Assembly (NCBI RefSeq): GCF_022179325.1
Contig: NZ_BPQQ01000050.1
Location: forward strand, 1 to 37,738
Length of the DNA: 37,738 nucleotides
Source: Methylobacterium isbiliense
GTDB lineage: Bacteria; Pseudomonadota; Alphaproteobacteria; Rhizobiales; Beijerinckiaceae
Reading direction: 5' to 3'
The notes below the pieces were generated by a model. That model was not told the origin of the DNA and made no database searches. It saw only the letters and a program-made list of their open reading frames with translations. Made by a program: the position numbers and the translations under genes. Positions 16,717-25,317 of the stretch are shown one piece after another (the first letter of the stretch is position 1; each line of letters begins with the position of its first letter).

Positions 16717-16738
16717 CGCGGCGCATCGATGCGCCGCG
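16717..16738. promoter_or_regulatory. 22-bp perfect palindrome, candidate operator
   Basis: The left half CGCGGCGCATC (16717-16727) is the exact reverse complement of the right half GATGCGCCGCG (16728-16738), centred on ATCGAT with no spacer. It lies 160 bp upstream of kpsS and 480 bp upstream of the export gene. With no loop it is a better candidate for a dimeric regulator site than for a terminator. Confidence 0.4.
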
Positions 16739-17046
16739 GCACAGGAACGCGCCAAACGCGGCAGGAACAAGGAAAGACCATGAATTCCTGACGGTTTCCG
16801 CGGAATCGGGCCGCCGGACCGGGGCGGCGCCCTCCCCGTCACAGTGGCGACGCATTCCCGGGCGAGGAAGCGCGGCCTTGGGACGCGCCAACCAAGCTCC
16901 CGCCGCCTCCCGGGCCTGTGGATACGGTGCAACACCGGACGCTCGGCCGCGCCCGAACCGTCTGTTCAATCGCGTGCGGCGAGACTGACTGCTAAGTTGT
17001 GCGCGGCCGGGGCGGGGCCGAATCCCGCGGCCGGCCGGGCCGCAAA

Positions 17047-17072
17047 GGCGCCGTCCGGCGCCGTCCGGCGCC
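17047..17072. repeat. Short tandem repeat of GGCGCCGTCC (about 2.6 copies)
   Basis: GGCGCCGTCC is repeated head to tail from 17047, ending in a partial third copy. Each unit contains the palindrome GGCGCC. It is 145 bp upstream of the export lipoprotein gene. It may vary in copy number; no function can be assigned. Confidence 0.5.
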
Positions 17073-17216
17073 TCCGGGCGGTCGCGCGGTCCGGCGGCCC
17101 CTTCGAGACGATCGTGTGACCGGGCGCAGGCTCCCTGCCGGGGAGCCTCTGCCCGGCAAGGTGAGATGCCCGCGTCCGACCCGTCGGGGCGCGCAGGCCG
17201 CGTGTGGAGGTCATGT

Positions 17217-18440
17217 ATGGTGCGCGTCGGTACGCTCGCAGCCCTGGCGGCCAGTCTGCTCTCGGGCTGCAGCTTCCTGCCCGCCGCCGGACCCACGGCC
17301 AGCGCGGTGGCGGACGGGGCCGGCATCGCCACCGACCAGGGCCTGTTTGCCCGCTACGAGATCATCGACGTCGACCCCGCGGTGGTCGAGGGCCTGCGCG
17401 GGCGCCCGCTCGACAGCCTGCTCGCCTCCTTCGGCGACCGCCGGCCCTCGCTGCAGCCGCTGATCGGCATCGGCGATGCCGTGTCGGTGACGATCTGGGA
17501 GGCGGGCACAGGCGGCCTGTTCTCCGGCCCGGTGATCGCCGACCGCTTTTCGTCGGGCTCGAAATCCTCCACCATCCCCGAGCAGATCGTCGGGCGCGAC
17601 GGGGCGATCTCAGTGCCCTACGCCGGCCGGATCCAGGTGGCGGGCAAGCGCGTGCAGGACGTGCAGGCGCAGATCGAGCAGGAACTCGCCGGCAAGGCGA
17701 TCCAGCCGCAGGTGCTCGTCACCGTGACCTCGCCGCTGAGCTCCAGCGTCACGGTGGTGGGCGAGGCCGCGAGCGCGGGGGCCGCACGCCTCGCCTCCCT
17801 GCGGGGCGGGCCGGCCTCGTCGATCGGCGGCGGGCGGGTCCCGCTCACCGAGAAGGGCGACCGCCTGCTCGACGTGCTGGCGGCGGCCGGCGGCGTCTCG
17901 GCCGCGGTGAACGAGACCTTCGTGCGGCTCTCGCGCGGGCCGACCACCGTCACGGTGCCGCTGATCACCGTGGTGTCGAACCCGCGCGAGAACATCTACC
18001 TGCGCCCGGGCGATACCGTCACGCTGGTGCGCGACCCCCAGACCTTCCTGGCGATCGGTGCGCTGGGGGCCCAGGCCGAGATCCCGTTCAGCGCCGACGG
18101 CATCACCGCCGCGCAGGCGCTCAGCAAGGCGCGCGGCCTCTCCGACTTCCAGGCCGACCCGGCGGGCGTGTTCATCTTCCGCTTCGAGCCGTCCACGGTG
18201 GTGCGCCGCCTGCGGCCGGCCAGCCCCCTGCTCGGCACGCCGCAGGTGCCGGTGGTCTACCGCTTCAACCTGCGCGACCCGAACAGCCTGTTCGTCACCC
18301 AGGCGTTCCGGATGCGCAACCGCGACCTCGTCTACGTGTCGAACGCGCCCTTCACCGAGGTTCAGAAGGTCCTCGGCGTGTTCTCCACCGTCACCGCCCC
18401 GGTCGCGGCCGGCGCCTCGATCTACTCGGTCACGCGCTGA
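17217..18440 (+). CDS. Polysaccharide export outer-membrane lipoprotein (Wza/KpsD type)
   Basis: A 407-aa protein with a lipoprotein signal (MVRVGTLAALAASLLSGC; lipobox LSGC, lipidated Cys about residue 18). It has the Poly_export domain (GIGDAVSVTIWEAG to GRDGAISVPYAG, with GKRVQDVQAQIEQEL) and SLBB-like beta-grasp repeats (about 185-370, with NIYLRPGDTVTLV). Such proteins form the outer-membrane channel for capsule or exopolysaccharide. GGAGG at 17206-17210 lies 6 nt before the ATG at 17217, which sets the start. E. coli KpsD is longer (about 560 aa), so this is nearer to the general Wza/Poly_export family. With KpsC and KpsS nearby, a role in capsule export is likely; the inner-membrane transporter is not in the window. 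Confidence 0.85.
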   Translation: MVRVGTLAALAASLLSGCSFLPAAGPTASAVADGAGIATDQGLFARYEIIDVDPAVVEGLRGRPLDSLLASFGDRRPSLQPLIGIGDAVSVTIWEAGTGGLFSGPVIADRFSSGSKSSTIPEQIVGRDGAISVPYAGRIQVAGKRVQDVQAQIEQELAGKAIQPQVLVTVTSPLSSSVTVVGEAASAGAARLASLRGGPASSIGGGRVPLTEKGDRLLDVLAAAGGVSAAVNETFVRLSRGPTTVTVPLITVVSNPRENIYLRPGDTVTLVRDPQTFLAIGALGAQAEIPFSADGITAAQALSKARGLSDFQADPAGVFIFRFEPSTVVRRLRPASPLLGTPQVPVVYRFNLRDPNSLFVTQAFRMRNRDLVYVSNAPFTEVQKVLGVFSTVTAPVAAGASIYSVTR

Positions 18441-18464
18441 GCCTGCTTCGCCGCATTGCCAGCG

Positions 18465-18495
18465 GTCCGGCGGCGCCGATGCGGCGGCGCCGGAC
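18465..18495. terminator. Bidirectional hairpin terminator in convergent gap
   Basis: GTCCGGCG (18465-18472) pairs with CGCCGGAC (18488-18495), and after one G-G mismatch CGCC (18474-18477) pairs with GGCG (18483-18486) around the loop GATGC. It lies in the 63-bp gap between the export lipoprotein and the dehydrogenase genes, which converge. There is no T-run. Confidence 0.55.
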
Positions 18496-18503
18496 GGGCC
18501 GTG

Positions 18504-19478
18504 CTACGGGGGCGCGACCACCCGCACCGGTGCCCCGCGGCGCCATGCGGCGATCGCCTCGACGGTGTCCTCGTAGAACATCCGGTAGGTGGCCTGCGTG
18601 ACGTAGCCGAGATGCGGCGTGAGCACCGCGTTGGGCAATGCGCGCAGCGGGTGGTCCGGGGGCAGCGGCTCGTGGTCGTAGACGTCGAGGCCCGCCGCCG
18701 CGAGGCGACCGCCCCGCAGGGCGTCGATCAGCGCCGCCTCGTCGACGAGCGGCCCGCGGGAGGTGTTGATCAGGATCGCCTCGGGCCGCATCAGGCCGAG
18801 TTCGGCCGCCCTGACGAGGCCGCGTGTGGCGGGCGACAGCACCATGTGGAGGCTCAGCACGTCGGAGGCCCGGAACAGCGCCTCGCGCGTCACCAGCGCG
18901 GCCCCGCCGGCCTGCGCGCGCTCCGGGGTCAGGTTCGGGCTCCAAGCGATCGGCACCATGCCGAAGGCCGCGCCGATCGCCGCCATGCGGCTGCCGATGC
19001 GCCCCAGACCGAGGAGACCGAGCGTGCGCCCGTTCAGCACCGTGCCGATCGTCTCCTGCCAGCGCCCCTCGCGCATGGCGGCGAATTCCCGCGGCAGGTG
19101 CCGCGCACAGGCGAGGATCAGCGCGAAGGCGAGCTCCGCCGTGGCGATGCTGCCCTCGCCCGCGCGGGTGTGGCAGGCGGTGATGCCGGCCCGCGCGAGC
19201 GCCTCGAAGGCGATGGAATGCGTGCGCGCGCCGGTGAACACCACGAGCCGCAGGTTCGGCAGTGCCGCGATCAGCCCGGCGGGCAGCGGCATGCGCTCGC
19301 GCATCAGGCACAGCACCGTATAGGGCGCGAGGCGTTCGGCCGCCTCGTCGGGCGGGACCGGCCGGTCGAGGAAGTCGACCGCGACCCCGGGGCCGAGGGC
19401 CGCCCAGTCGGCGAGCCCCGCGGCGGCCCGCTGGTAATCGTCGAGCACCGCGACCCGGATCGGCTCGTCTCCCGGCAT
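18504..19478 (-). CDS. D-isomer-specific 2-hydroxyacid dehydrogenase
   Basis: A 324-aa NAD-dependent dehydrogenase of the phosphoglycerate/formate dehydrogenase superfamily. The Rossmann motif GLGRIG is at 157-162, and the catalytic residues are Arg241 (INTSRGPLVDE), Glu270 (DHEPLP) and His289 (LTPHLGY). It lacks the C-terminal ACT or regulatory domain of long SerA enzymes. Substrate is not evident; 3-phosphoglycerate, glyoxylate/hydroxypyruvate or another 2-oxoacid are possible, and in a methylotroph a hydroxypyruvate reductase-like role would be attractive but unproven. It diverges from the binding-protein gene over 280 bp in which I see no clear promoter. Confidence 0.85.
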   Translation of the reverse strand: MPGDEPIRVAVLDDYQRAAAGLADWAALGPGVAVDFLDRPVPPDEAAERLAPYTVLCLMRERMPLPAGLIAALPNLRLVVFTGARTHSIAFEALARAGITACHTRAGEGSIATAELAFALILACARHLPREFAAMREGRWQETIGTVLNGRTLGLLGLGRIGSRMAAIGAAFGMVPIAWSPNLTPERAQAGGAALVTREALFRASDVLSLHMVLSPATRGLVRAAELGLMRPEAILINTSRGPLVDEAALIDALRGGRLAAAGLDVYDHEPLPPDHPLRALPNAVLTPHLGYVTQATYRMFYEDTVEAIAAWRRGAPVRVVAPP

Positions 19479-19758
19479 GCGCTTCCTCCCGTCCTGTCAC
19501 GCTCTTCATAGGGGGGCGCCTCCAGTGCGGTCCAGCCGTGGCAGCGACTGTGCTAAGCAGGCGGCGCAGACGCATCCGACGGGCGTCCGCCACGCGCGTC
19601 CGGCGAGAGCCTGCCGCGGCGGCGGAGCGAACGTGGCGATACGGACTTGCGCCCGACGCGACGCCGCGGACAGGATGGCCGGGGCCGTGCTATGCGGCCG
19701 CCGGCCGGGGTCGGTGCGGAGGACGGGTTTGGTGGGTGAGCATGCGGGAGCGGCGGTG

Positions 19759-20886
19759 ATGACGGTGCGGCGGGCGTCACGGGGACGCGCGGCACGGCTC
19801 GGCCTCGCCGTCCTGCTCTGCGCCGTCGGCGCGGCCGCAGCGCCGGCCCGGGCCGACGTGATCATCGGCGTGGCGGTGCCGCGCACCGGGCCGGTGGCGG
19901 GCATCGGCGAGCAGGTGCTTCAGGGCGTGCAGGCGGCGGCGCGGGACGCCAATGCCCGCGGCGGTATCGCGGGCGAGCCGATCGTGCTCAGCGTGCAGGA
20001 CGACGGCTGCGACCCGGGCCAGGCGGTCGAGGTCGCCGAGCGCTTCATGCAGGCGCAGGTGCGGCTCATCGTCGGCCACGTCTGCTCCAGCGCCTCGCTC
20101 GCCGCCTCGGACGTCTACGCCGCCAACGGCGCGGTGATGATCAGCCCGGCCTCGAATGCCGCCCGCCTCACCGACCGCGGCCTGCCCACCATCTTCCGGG
20201 TGTCGGGCCGGGAGGACGACCAGGGCCGGCTCTCGGCGACCATCCTGGCCGAGCGCTTCCGCGACAAGAAGATCGCCATCCTGTCGGACGACACGCCGCT
20301 CTCGCGCAGCCTCGCCGACTCGACCAAGGCCAACCTGAACAAGATCGGCCAGAACGAGGCGCTGTTCGCCACCATCGTGCCCGGCCAGACCGACGACGCG
20401 GCGCTGATCAAGCGGCTGCAGGCCGCCGGCATCGAGGTGGTGTATTACGGCGGCCATTACCAGGAGATGGGGCGCCTCGTGCGCACCGCCGCCGAGCAGG
20501 GCTACCGCCCGCAATGGTTCGGCACCTCAGGCATCGCCACCAAGGAGTTCGGCGCGCTGGCCGGGCCGGCCAGCAACGGCGTGCTGATGACCTTCAACCC
20601 GGACCTGCGCCGCAAGCCCGAGGCGGCCGCGGCCGTCAAGGCGTTCCAGGCCGAGGGCGTGGATCCGGGCGGCTTCACCCTCTACGGCTACGCCGCCCTG
20701 CAGGCCCTGGTGGAGGCCGGCAACTTCGCCAAGTCCACCGACCCGAAGACGGTGGCCGAGACCCTGCACGCGGAGCGGTTCAACCTCGTGCTCGGCAATG
20801 TCGGGTTCGACCAGAAGGGTGACGTCACCGCCCCGGGCTACGTCCTCTACGTCTGGCGCGACGGCGCCTTCACGTACGCCAATTGA
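19759..20886 (+). CDS. ABC transporter periplasmic substrate-binding protein, branched-chain amino acid type
   Basis: A 375-aa protein with an N-terminal signal peptide (basic start, hydrophobic Leu/Ala core, cleavage near ARA-D at about 31). It follows the LivJ-type fold: DVIIGVAVPRTGPVAG, a GGIAGEPI turn, VGHVCSSASLAAS and a closing PGYVLYVWRDG. Members bind leucine, isoleucine, valine, amides or aromatic acids and hand them to Liv permeases. The ATG at 19759 follows GGGAG and fits the signal peptide; upstream in-frame starts lie in non-coding sequence. No permease or ATPase genes are adjacent, so it is an orphan receptor. The ligand is unknown. Confidence 0.87.
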   Translation: MTVRRASRGRAARLGLAVLLCAVGAAAAPARADVIIGVAVPRTGPVAGIGEQVLQGVQAAARDANARGGIAGEPIVLSVQDDGCDPGQAVEVAERFMQAQVRLIVGHVCSSASLAASDVYAANGAVMISPASNAARLTDRGLPTIFRVSGREDDQGRLSATILAERFRDKKIAILSDDTPLSRSLADSTKANLNKIGQNEALFATIVPGQTDDAALIKRLQAAGIEVVYYGGHYQEMGRLVRTAAEQGYRPQWFGTSGIATKEFGALAGPASNGVLMTFNPDLRRKPEAAAAVKAFQAEGVDPGGFTLYGYAALQALVEAGNFAKSTDPKTVAETLHAERFNLVLGNVGFDQKGDVTAPGYVLYVWRDGAFTYAN

Positions 20887-20943
20887 CCGACACGGCCGAG
20901 AGGCCGAAAGACCTTTTCTACGCCAGGGGCTTGGCGTGATTCG

Positions 20944-21000
20944 CTGATCCTGCGCGCGAGAATGGGGCACTCGCGTGAAGATCCTCGCGCGCAGGATCAG
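20944..21000. repeat. 17-bp perfect inverted repeat with 23-nt spacer
   Basis: CTGATCCTGCGCGCGAG (20944-20960) is exactly complementary to 20984-21000. It lies in the 154-bp gap between the converging binding-protein and aminotransferase genes. Two smaller hairpins precede it: CGGCC-GAGA-GGCCG (20893-20906), followed by a T-rich stretch, and ACGCCA/TGGCGT (20920-20937). It may end transcription in both directions, or be a repeat element found elsewhere in the genome. Confidence 0.6.
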
Positions 21001-21040
21001 AGGTTGCGCGCACTACCCTGATCCCGCTGCGGTCTTCGCC

Positions 21041-22318
21041 TCAGGCGCGAAGGCGCGCCTCGGTGGCGGCGATGAGCGTGCACAGCGCGATCACCTCGGC
21101 GGCGGCCTCGACCTCCGCGAGGCTCGGATAGGACGGTGCGAGGCGCAGCATGCGGTCGTCGGGGTCGCGGCCGTACGGGTGCGTGGCGCCGGCCGGCGTC
21201 ATCGCGAGGCCGCAGCCGGCGGCGAGCTCCACCACCCGGGTGGCGCAGCCATCCGGCACCTCCAGCAGGATGAAGTAGCCTCCCTCGGGCGTCGTCCAGC
21301 GGGCCGCGCCCGAGCCGCCGAGCACCCGCTCCAGCGTGTCGGTGACGGCCTTGAACTTCGGGGCCAGCAGGCGGCGGTGGCCCTCCATCAGCCGCTCCAG
21401 CGCGTTCGCCTCGCGCAGGAAGCGGACGTGGCGCAGCTGGTTGAGCTTGTCCGGTCCGATGCTGCGCTTGCCCGCATGGCCGAGATACCAGCGCAGGTTC
21501 TCGGGCGAGGCGGCCAGGAAGGCGAGCCCCGCCCCCGCGAGCGTCACCTTCGAGGTCGACGCGAACACGATCGGCCGGTCCGGCCGGCCGGCCGCCGCGG
21601 CGGCCTCCAGCACGTTGCGCAGGTTCGGCCGGCGCTCGGTGAGATGGTGGAGCGCGTAGGCGTTGTCCCAGAACAGCCGGAAGTCGGGCGCGCCGGCCTC
21701 CATCCGGGCGAGCCGCTCCACGGTCTCGTCCGCGTAGGTCTCCCCGCCGGGATTGGAGTATTGCGGCACGCACCACATTCCCTTCACCCGCGGATCGCGC
21801 ACGCGCTCCTCGACCACCGCCATGTCGGGGCCGGTGGGCGTCATCGGCACCGCCTCCATGACGAGGCCGTAGGTCTCGCAGAGGGCGAAGTGGCGGTCGT
21901 AGCCCGGGACCGGGCAGAGGAAGCGGATCTCCGGCTCGCGCGACCACGGCCGCTCGCCGCCCGGCACACCCTTCAGGAGCGCGTAGACGAGGCAATCGTG
22001 CATGAGCGCCAGGCTCGAATTGTTGCCGACCGCGATCTGCTCCGGCGGCGCCCCGAGCACGCCGGAGAACAGCGCACGCACCTCCGCGAGTCCCTGCACG
22101 CCGCCGTAATTGCGCGCGTCCTCCCCCGCCTCGGTGAGGTGGTCGCGGTTGCCGGGGAGCGTCAGCAGACCTTCCGAGAGGTCGAGCTGCTCGGGGGACG
22201 GCTTGCCGCGGGTCATGTCGAGCTTGAGCCCGCGGCTCTGGAGGCTGGCGTAGCGGGCCTGCAGCTCCGCGAGCGTGCTGCGCAGGAGGTCGGGCGTCTG
22301 GTCGGCGAGCGGGGGCAT
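21041..22318 (-). CDS. Class I PLP aminotransferase (MocR/AspT-like subgroup)
   Basis: A 425-aa fold-type I aminotransferase. Visible motifs: LDMTRGKPS near the N terminus, NNSSLALMHD, CPVPGYDRHF, WDNAYALHHL with the PLP-contacting Asp and Tyr, STSK with PLP Lys257, and a late MLRLAPSYPS with the substrate-binding Arg. The pattern fits the aspartate/alanine aminotransferase subgroup annotated as Aminotran_MocR, but there is no DNA-binding domain. The ATG at 22318 (MPPLADQTP) is chosen as the family begins here; the longer frame runs into the rplQ terminator. It lies downstream of rplQ on the same strand but is separated by that terminator, so it is probably transcribed on its own. Confidence 0.83.
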   Translation of the reverse strand: MPPLADQTPDLLRSTLAELQARYASLQSRGLKLDMTRGKPSPEQLDLSEGLLTLPGNRDHLTEAGEDARNYGGVQGLAEVRALFSGVLGAPPEQIAVGNNSSLALMHDCLVYALLKGVPGGERPWSREPEIRFLCPVPGYDRHFALCETYGLVMEAVPMTPTGPDMAVVEERVRDPRVKGMWCVPQYSNPGGETYADETVERLARMEAGAPDFRLFWDNAYALHHLTERRPNLRNVLEAAAAAGRPDRPIVFASTSKVTLAGAGLAFLAASPENLRWYLGHAGKRSIGPDKLNQLRHVRFLREANALERLMEGHRRLLAPKFKAVTDTLERVLGGSGAARWTTPEGGYFILLEVPDGCATRVVELAAGCGLAMTPAGATHPYGRDPDDRMLRLAPSYPSLAEVEAAAEVIALCTLIAATEARLRA

Positions 22319-22396
22319 GGGATCAGGTCCGGGAGCTCGGCGCCAGCCTCGCGCAGCCGGAACGCAGGGTCCAGCCGGAGGGGCGCACGGCACATG

Positions 22397-22423
22397 AAAA
22401 AGGCGGCCCCGGGGGACCGCCTT
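22397..22423 (-). terminator. Intrinsic terminator of the alpha ribosomal operon
   Basis: On the minus strand AAGGCGG and CCGCCTT flank a short C/G-rich centre and the stem is followed by TTTTT-C (plus-strand AAAAA at 22397-22401). It begins 24 nt after the rplQ stop and is the clearest intrinsic terminator in the window. Confidence 0.8.
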
Positions 22424-22447
22424 CGTGGGTGGGATGGGAGGGAGCCG

Positions 22448-22867
22448 TCAGGCCGCCTCGTCCGTCTCGGCGGCCTGCGTCGGGCCCGAATCCTTGCCGC
22501 GCGCATCCACGTCGCGGTCCACGAACTCGATCACCGCCATCGGGGCGTTGTCGCCGTAGCGGAAGCCCGCCTTCATGATGCGGCAATAGCCGCCGGGGCG
22601 GCCCTGGTAGCGCGGCCCGAGCACGTCGAACAGCTTCCGGACCATCGCCTCGTCGCGGATCTGGGCGATGGCCTGGCGGCGGGCGTGCAGGTCGCCGCGC
22701 TTGCCGAGCGTGATCAGCTTCTCGACCACCGGACGCAGGTCCTTGGCCTTGGGCAGCGTGGTGACGATCTGCTCGTGCTTGATCAGCGCCGCCGACATGT
22801 TGGCGAACATCGCCTTGCGGTGCTCGACCGTGCGGTTGAAGCGGCGACCGCGGAATCCGTGACGCAT
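22448..22867 (-). CDS. rplQ: 50S ribosomal protein L17
   Basis: 139 aa, starting [13 protein letters not shown], the universal L17 start, with [17 protein letters not shown] and [16 protein letters not shown]17 binds 23S rRNA near the exit-tunnel region. A short acidic tail (about 122-139) extends the bacterial core, as in other alphaproteobacteria. It is the last gene of the alpha operon, 142 bp after rpoA, and is followed by a clear terminator. Confidence 0.97.
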   Translation of the reverse strand: MRHGFRGRRFNRTVEHRKAMFANMSAALIKHEQIVTTLPKAKDLRPVVEKLITLGKRGDLHARRQAIAQIRDEAMVRKLFDVLGPRYQGRPGGYCRIMKAGFRYGDNAPMAVIEFVDRDVDARGKDSGPTQAAETDEAA

Positions 22868-22927
22868 GGCTGTCTCCTTTGATTCTCGGCCGCCGTGCCA
22901 CGGGCCGGCCGGTGTTGATTGGCGAAT

Positions 22928-23009
22928 GGCGAAGAGCGAGTAGAGGGATGCGGAGAGGGCGCGCCAGCCGGAACGCCCCTGTTCGCTACTCCCTACCCGC
23001 TCCTCGCCC
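22928..23009 (-). repeat. Imperfect hairpin with 7-nt periodicity between rpoA and rplQ
   Basis: The stretch 22928-22961 (GGCGAAGAGCGAGTAGAGGG and on) and 22975-23009 form an imperfect inverted repeat; about three quarters of positions pair over some 32. Each arm is built of similar 7-mers (CGAATGG, CGAAGAG, CGAGTAG on the left; TTCGCTA, CTCCCTA, CCCGCTC on the right). Three of the mismatches become G-U pairs in the minus-strand RNA, the direction in which rpoA-rplQ is transcribed. The structure begins right after the rpoA stop. Confidence 0.55.
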
Positions 23010-24029
23010 TCAGTAGTGCTCCTCGAAGCGCTTGGCGAGATCCTCGATGTTCTCCGGCGGCCAGCCGGGGACGTCCATGCCGAGGTGCAGGCCCATGGCG
23101 GCGAGCACCTCCTTGATCTCGTTGAGCGACTTGCGGCCGAAGTTCGGCGTGCGCAGCATCTCGGCTTCCGTCTTCTGAATGAGGTCGCCGATATACACGA
23201 TGTTGTCGTTCTTCAGGCAGTTCGCCGAGCGGACCGACAGCTCCAGCTCGTCCACCTTCTTGAGCAGGGCCGGGTTGAAGGGGAGCTGCGGCGCGAGCGG
23301 CGCGGCCTCCTCCTTGCGGGGCTCCTCGAAGTTCACGAAGATCTGCAGCTGATCCTGGATGATGCGGGCCGCGTAGGCGAGCGCATCCTCGGGCGAGACC
23401 GCACCGTTGGTCTCGACCGTCATGGTCAGCTTGTCCTTGTCGAGATCCTGGCCCTCGCGGGTGTTCTCGATGCGGTAGGACACCTTGGTGACGGGCGAGA
23501 ACAGGGCGTCGACCGGGATCAGGCCGATCGGCGCGTCCTCGGGCCGGTTGCGGTCGGCCGGGACGTAGCCCTTGCCGGTCGCCACCGTGAACTCCATGCG
23601 GATCTCCGCCCCCTCGTCGAGGGTGCAGAGCACGAGATCCGGGTTCAGGATCTGGATATCGCCGATCGTGCCGATGTCGCCCGCCGTGACCGTGCCGGGG
23701 CCGGTCTTGCGCAGGGTCATGCGCTTGGGCGCGTCGCTGTTCGAGCGGATCGCGATGGTCTTGATGTTGAGGACGATGTCCGTGACGTCCTCGCGCACGC
23801 CCGGGATCGACGAGAACTCGTGCAGCACGCCGTCGATGTGCACGGAGGTGACCGCCGCGCCCTGGAGCGAGGACAGGAGCACGCGGCGCAGCGCGTTGCC
23901 GAGCGTCGTACCGAAGCCGCGCTCCAGCGGCTCGGCCACCACGGTGGCGACGCGCTTGGGGTCGTGCCCCGGGACGACGTCGAGCTTGTTCGGCTTGATC
24001 AGCTCTTGCCAGTTCTTCTGAATCACCAC
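23010..24029 (-). CDS. rpoA: DNA-directed RNA polymerase alpha subunit
   Basis: 339 aa. The N-terminal domain (about 1-235) holds the assembly and dimer motifs ([20 protein letters not shown]); the C-terminal domain (about 255-325) binds UP elements and activators ([30 protein letters not shown]). It starts with [17 protein letters not shown], with GAGAGG upstream; the next codon is also GTG and could serve. It sits between rpsK (226 bp upstream) and rplQ. As in other alphaproteobacteria no rpsD lies in this operon. Confidence 0.97.
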   Translation of the reverse strand: MVIQKNWQELIKPNKLDVVPGHDPKRVATVVAEPLERGFGTTLGNALRRVLLSSLQGAAVTSVHIDGVLHEFSSIPGVREDVTDIVLNIKTIAIRSNSDAPKRMTLRKTGPGTVTAGDIGTIGDIQILNPDLVLCTLDEGAEIRMEFTVATGKGYVPADRNRPEDAPIGLIPVDALFSPVTKVSYRIENTREGQDLDKDKLTMTVETNGAVSPEDALAYAARIIQDQLQIFVNFEEPRKEEAAPLAPQLPFNPALLKKVDELELSVRSANCLKNDNIVYIGDLIQKTEAEMLRTPNFGRKSLNEIKEVLAAMGLHLGMDVPGWPPENIEDLAKRFEEHY

Positions 24030-24255
24030 GGTGACACCTCTCGTCGGCCTGACCAGGCAGGAGGCCGCGTCCGGCCCTGCCCTCGCCTCGTCCTGATGGT
24101 CTCGGGTACCCGGGGAAAGCGGATGCGGTCAGGACCCCGCCTCGTCACGCTTGCCCTGCCGGTCAACGGAGAAGCCCAGCGTCCTTCCCAGGACGCCGGG
24201 CGCTCCTTCGATCCTCCCGCCGGTGCGGCCTCGCGCCCGGCAGGCCGGCTTCGGA

Positions 24256-24645
24256 TCAGACGCGGCGGCGCTTGCGCGGCCGGCAGCCGTTGTGCGGGAT
24301 CGGGGTGACGTCGCGGATTGACGTCACGGTGAAGCCCGCGGCCTGCAGCGCGCGCAGGGCCGATTCGCGGCCCGAGCCCGGGCCCGACACCTCGACCTCG
24401 AGGGTGCGCATGCCGTGCTCGGCGGCCTTGCGGCCCGCATCCTCGGCCGCGACCTGGGCGGCGTAGGGGGTCGACTTGCGCGAGCCCTTGAAGCCCATCG
24501 CGCCGGCCGACGACCACGAGATCGTGTTGCCCTGCGCGTCCGTGATGGTGATCATCGTGTTGTTGAACGAGGCGTTCACGTGGGCGACGCCGGACACGAT
24601 GTTCTTGCGCTCGCGACGGCGGATGCGGGTTGCTTCCTTGGCCAT
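24256..24645 (-). CDS. rpsK: 30S ribosomal protein S11
   Basis: 129 aa with the S11 core: [39 protein letters not shown] and the C-terminal [14 protein letters not shown]11 binds 16S rRNA on the platform and contacts the region of the Shine-Dalgarno helix. It lies between rpsM and rpoA. The N terminus ([13 protein letters not shown]) is basic. Confidence 0.97.
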   Translation of the reverse strand: MAKEATRIRRRERKNIVSGVAHVNASFNNTMITITDAQGNTISWSSAGAMGFKGSRKSTPYAAQVAAEDAGRKAAEHGMRTLEVEVSGPGSGRESALRALQAAGFTVTSIRDVTPIPHNGCRPRKRRRV

Positions 24646-24777
24646 AATCTCTTTCGATCCTTCAGGCGCGCCCGTGGTGCCAGGCGCTCGGGACGGTGTG
24701 CTGGAGGAGGCGGCGCGCGGCGGCCGCCGGGCGGACCGGGGGCGAGGACGTCCCGGGTCCGGATGGTCGCTGCCGGC

Positions 24778-25146
24778 TTACTTCTTCTTGCCGGCGATCG
24801 GCTTCGCCTTGCCCTTGCGGGTGCGGGCGTTGGTGTGGGTGCGCTGGCCGCGCACCGGCAGGCCGCGGCGGTGGCGCAGGCCGCGGTAGCAGCCGAGATC
24901 CATCAGGCGCTTGATGTTCATCGCGACTTCGCGGCGCAGATCGCCTTCCACGATGTAGTCGCGGTCGATGGTCTCGCGGATCTGCAGCACCTCGGCGTCG
25001 GTGAGCTGGTTCACGCGGCGCTCGGCCGGGATCCCGACCTTGGTGGTGATCTCCTCGGCCTTCTTCGAACCGATGCCGTGGATGTACTGCAGCGCGATGA
25101 CGACGCGCTTGTTGGTCGGGATGTTGACGCCAGCGATACGGGCCAC
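24778..25146 (-). CDS. rpsM: 30S ribosomal protein S13
   Basis: 122 aa, starting with GTG as (V)[19 protein letters not shown] precedes it by 5 nt. The longer reading frame to TTG at 25278 is not used, as the protein family starts at this point. It has [33 protein letters not shown] and a basic tail. S13 lies in the head of the 30S subunit and touches P-site tRNA and bridge B1. First gene of the alpha operon; a strong promoter lies about 170 bp upstream. Confidence 0.96.
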   Translation of the reverse strand: MARIAGVNIPTNKRVVIALQYIHGIGSKKAEEITTKVGIPAERRVNQLTDAEVLQIRETIDRDYIVEGDLRREVAMNIKRLMDLGCYRGLRHRRGLPVRGQRTHTNARTRKGKAKPIAGKKK

Positions 25147-25317
25147 GTGTGCTCTCCATGGGCGCCCGGGCTGGCGGAGCCTGCGCAGGCGCGAAGTCGT
25201 GAGGGGTGTCGCGCGTCCGGTGGAGTCCGGCCCCTGCGCGCCGTCCCGACGGCAAATCGGCCCGGAGCGGCCTTGCAACAGGCACGCCGGGCCGTCCGGG
25301 TCTGAACGAAGGAGGGC

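Larger units (their letters stand above)
16558..17216. other. Non-coding divergent regulatory region between kpsS and the export lipoprotein gene
   Basis: About 660 bp with no supportable gene; its ORFs have no motif and cross the start sites on either side. It contains local AT-richer patches (about 16645-16675 and 16755-16800), a 22-bp perfect palindrome and a 10-bp tandem repeat (listed separately). It should hold the promoters of both divergent capsule genes. I cannot name clear -35/-10 pairs. Confidence 0.55.

Noticed and set aside
16661-17332. Minus-strand ORF of 223 codons in the divergent gap
   Set aside because: Runs over the lipoprotein start on the other strand, low-complexity composition, no motif.
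22923-23009. CRISPR-like repeats
   Set aside because: The 7-mers are too short and have no spacers; it is an imperfect hairpin.
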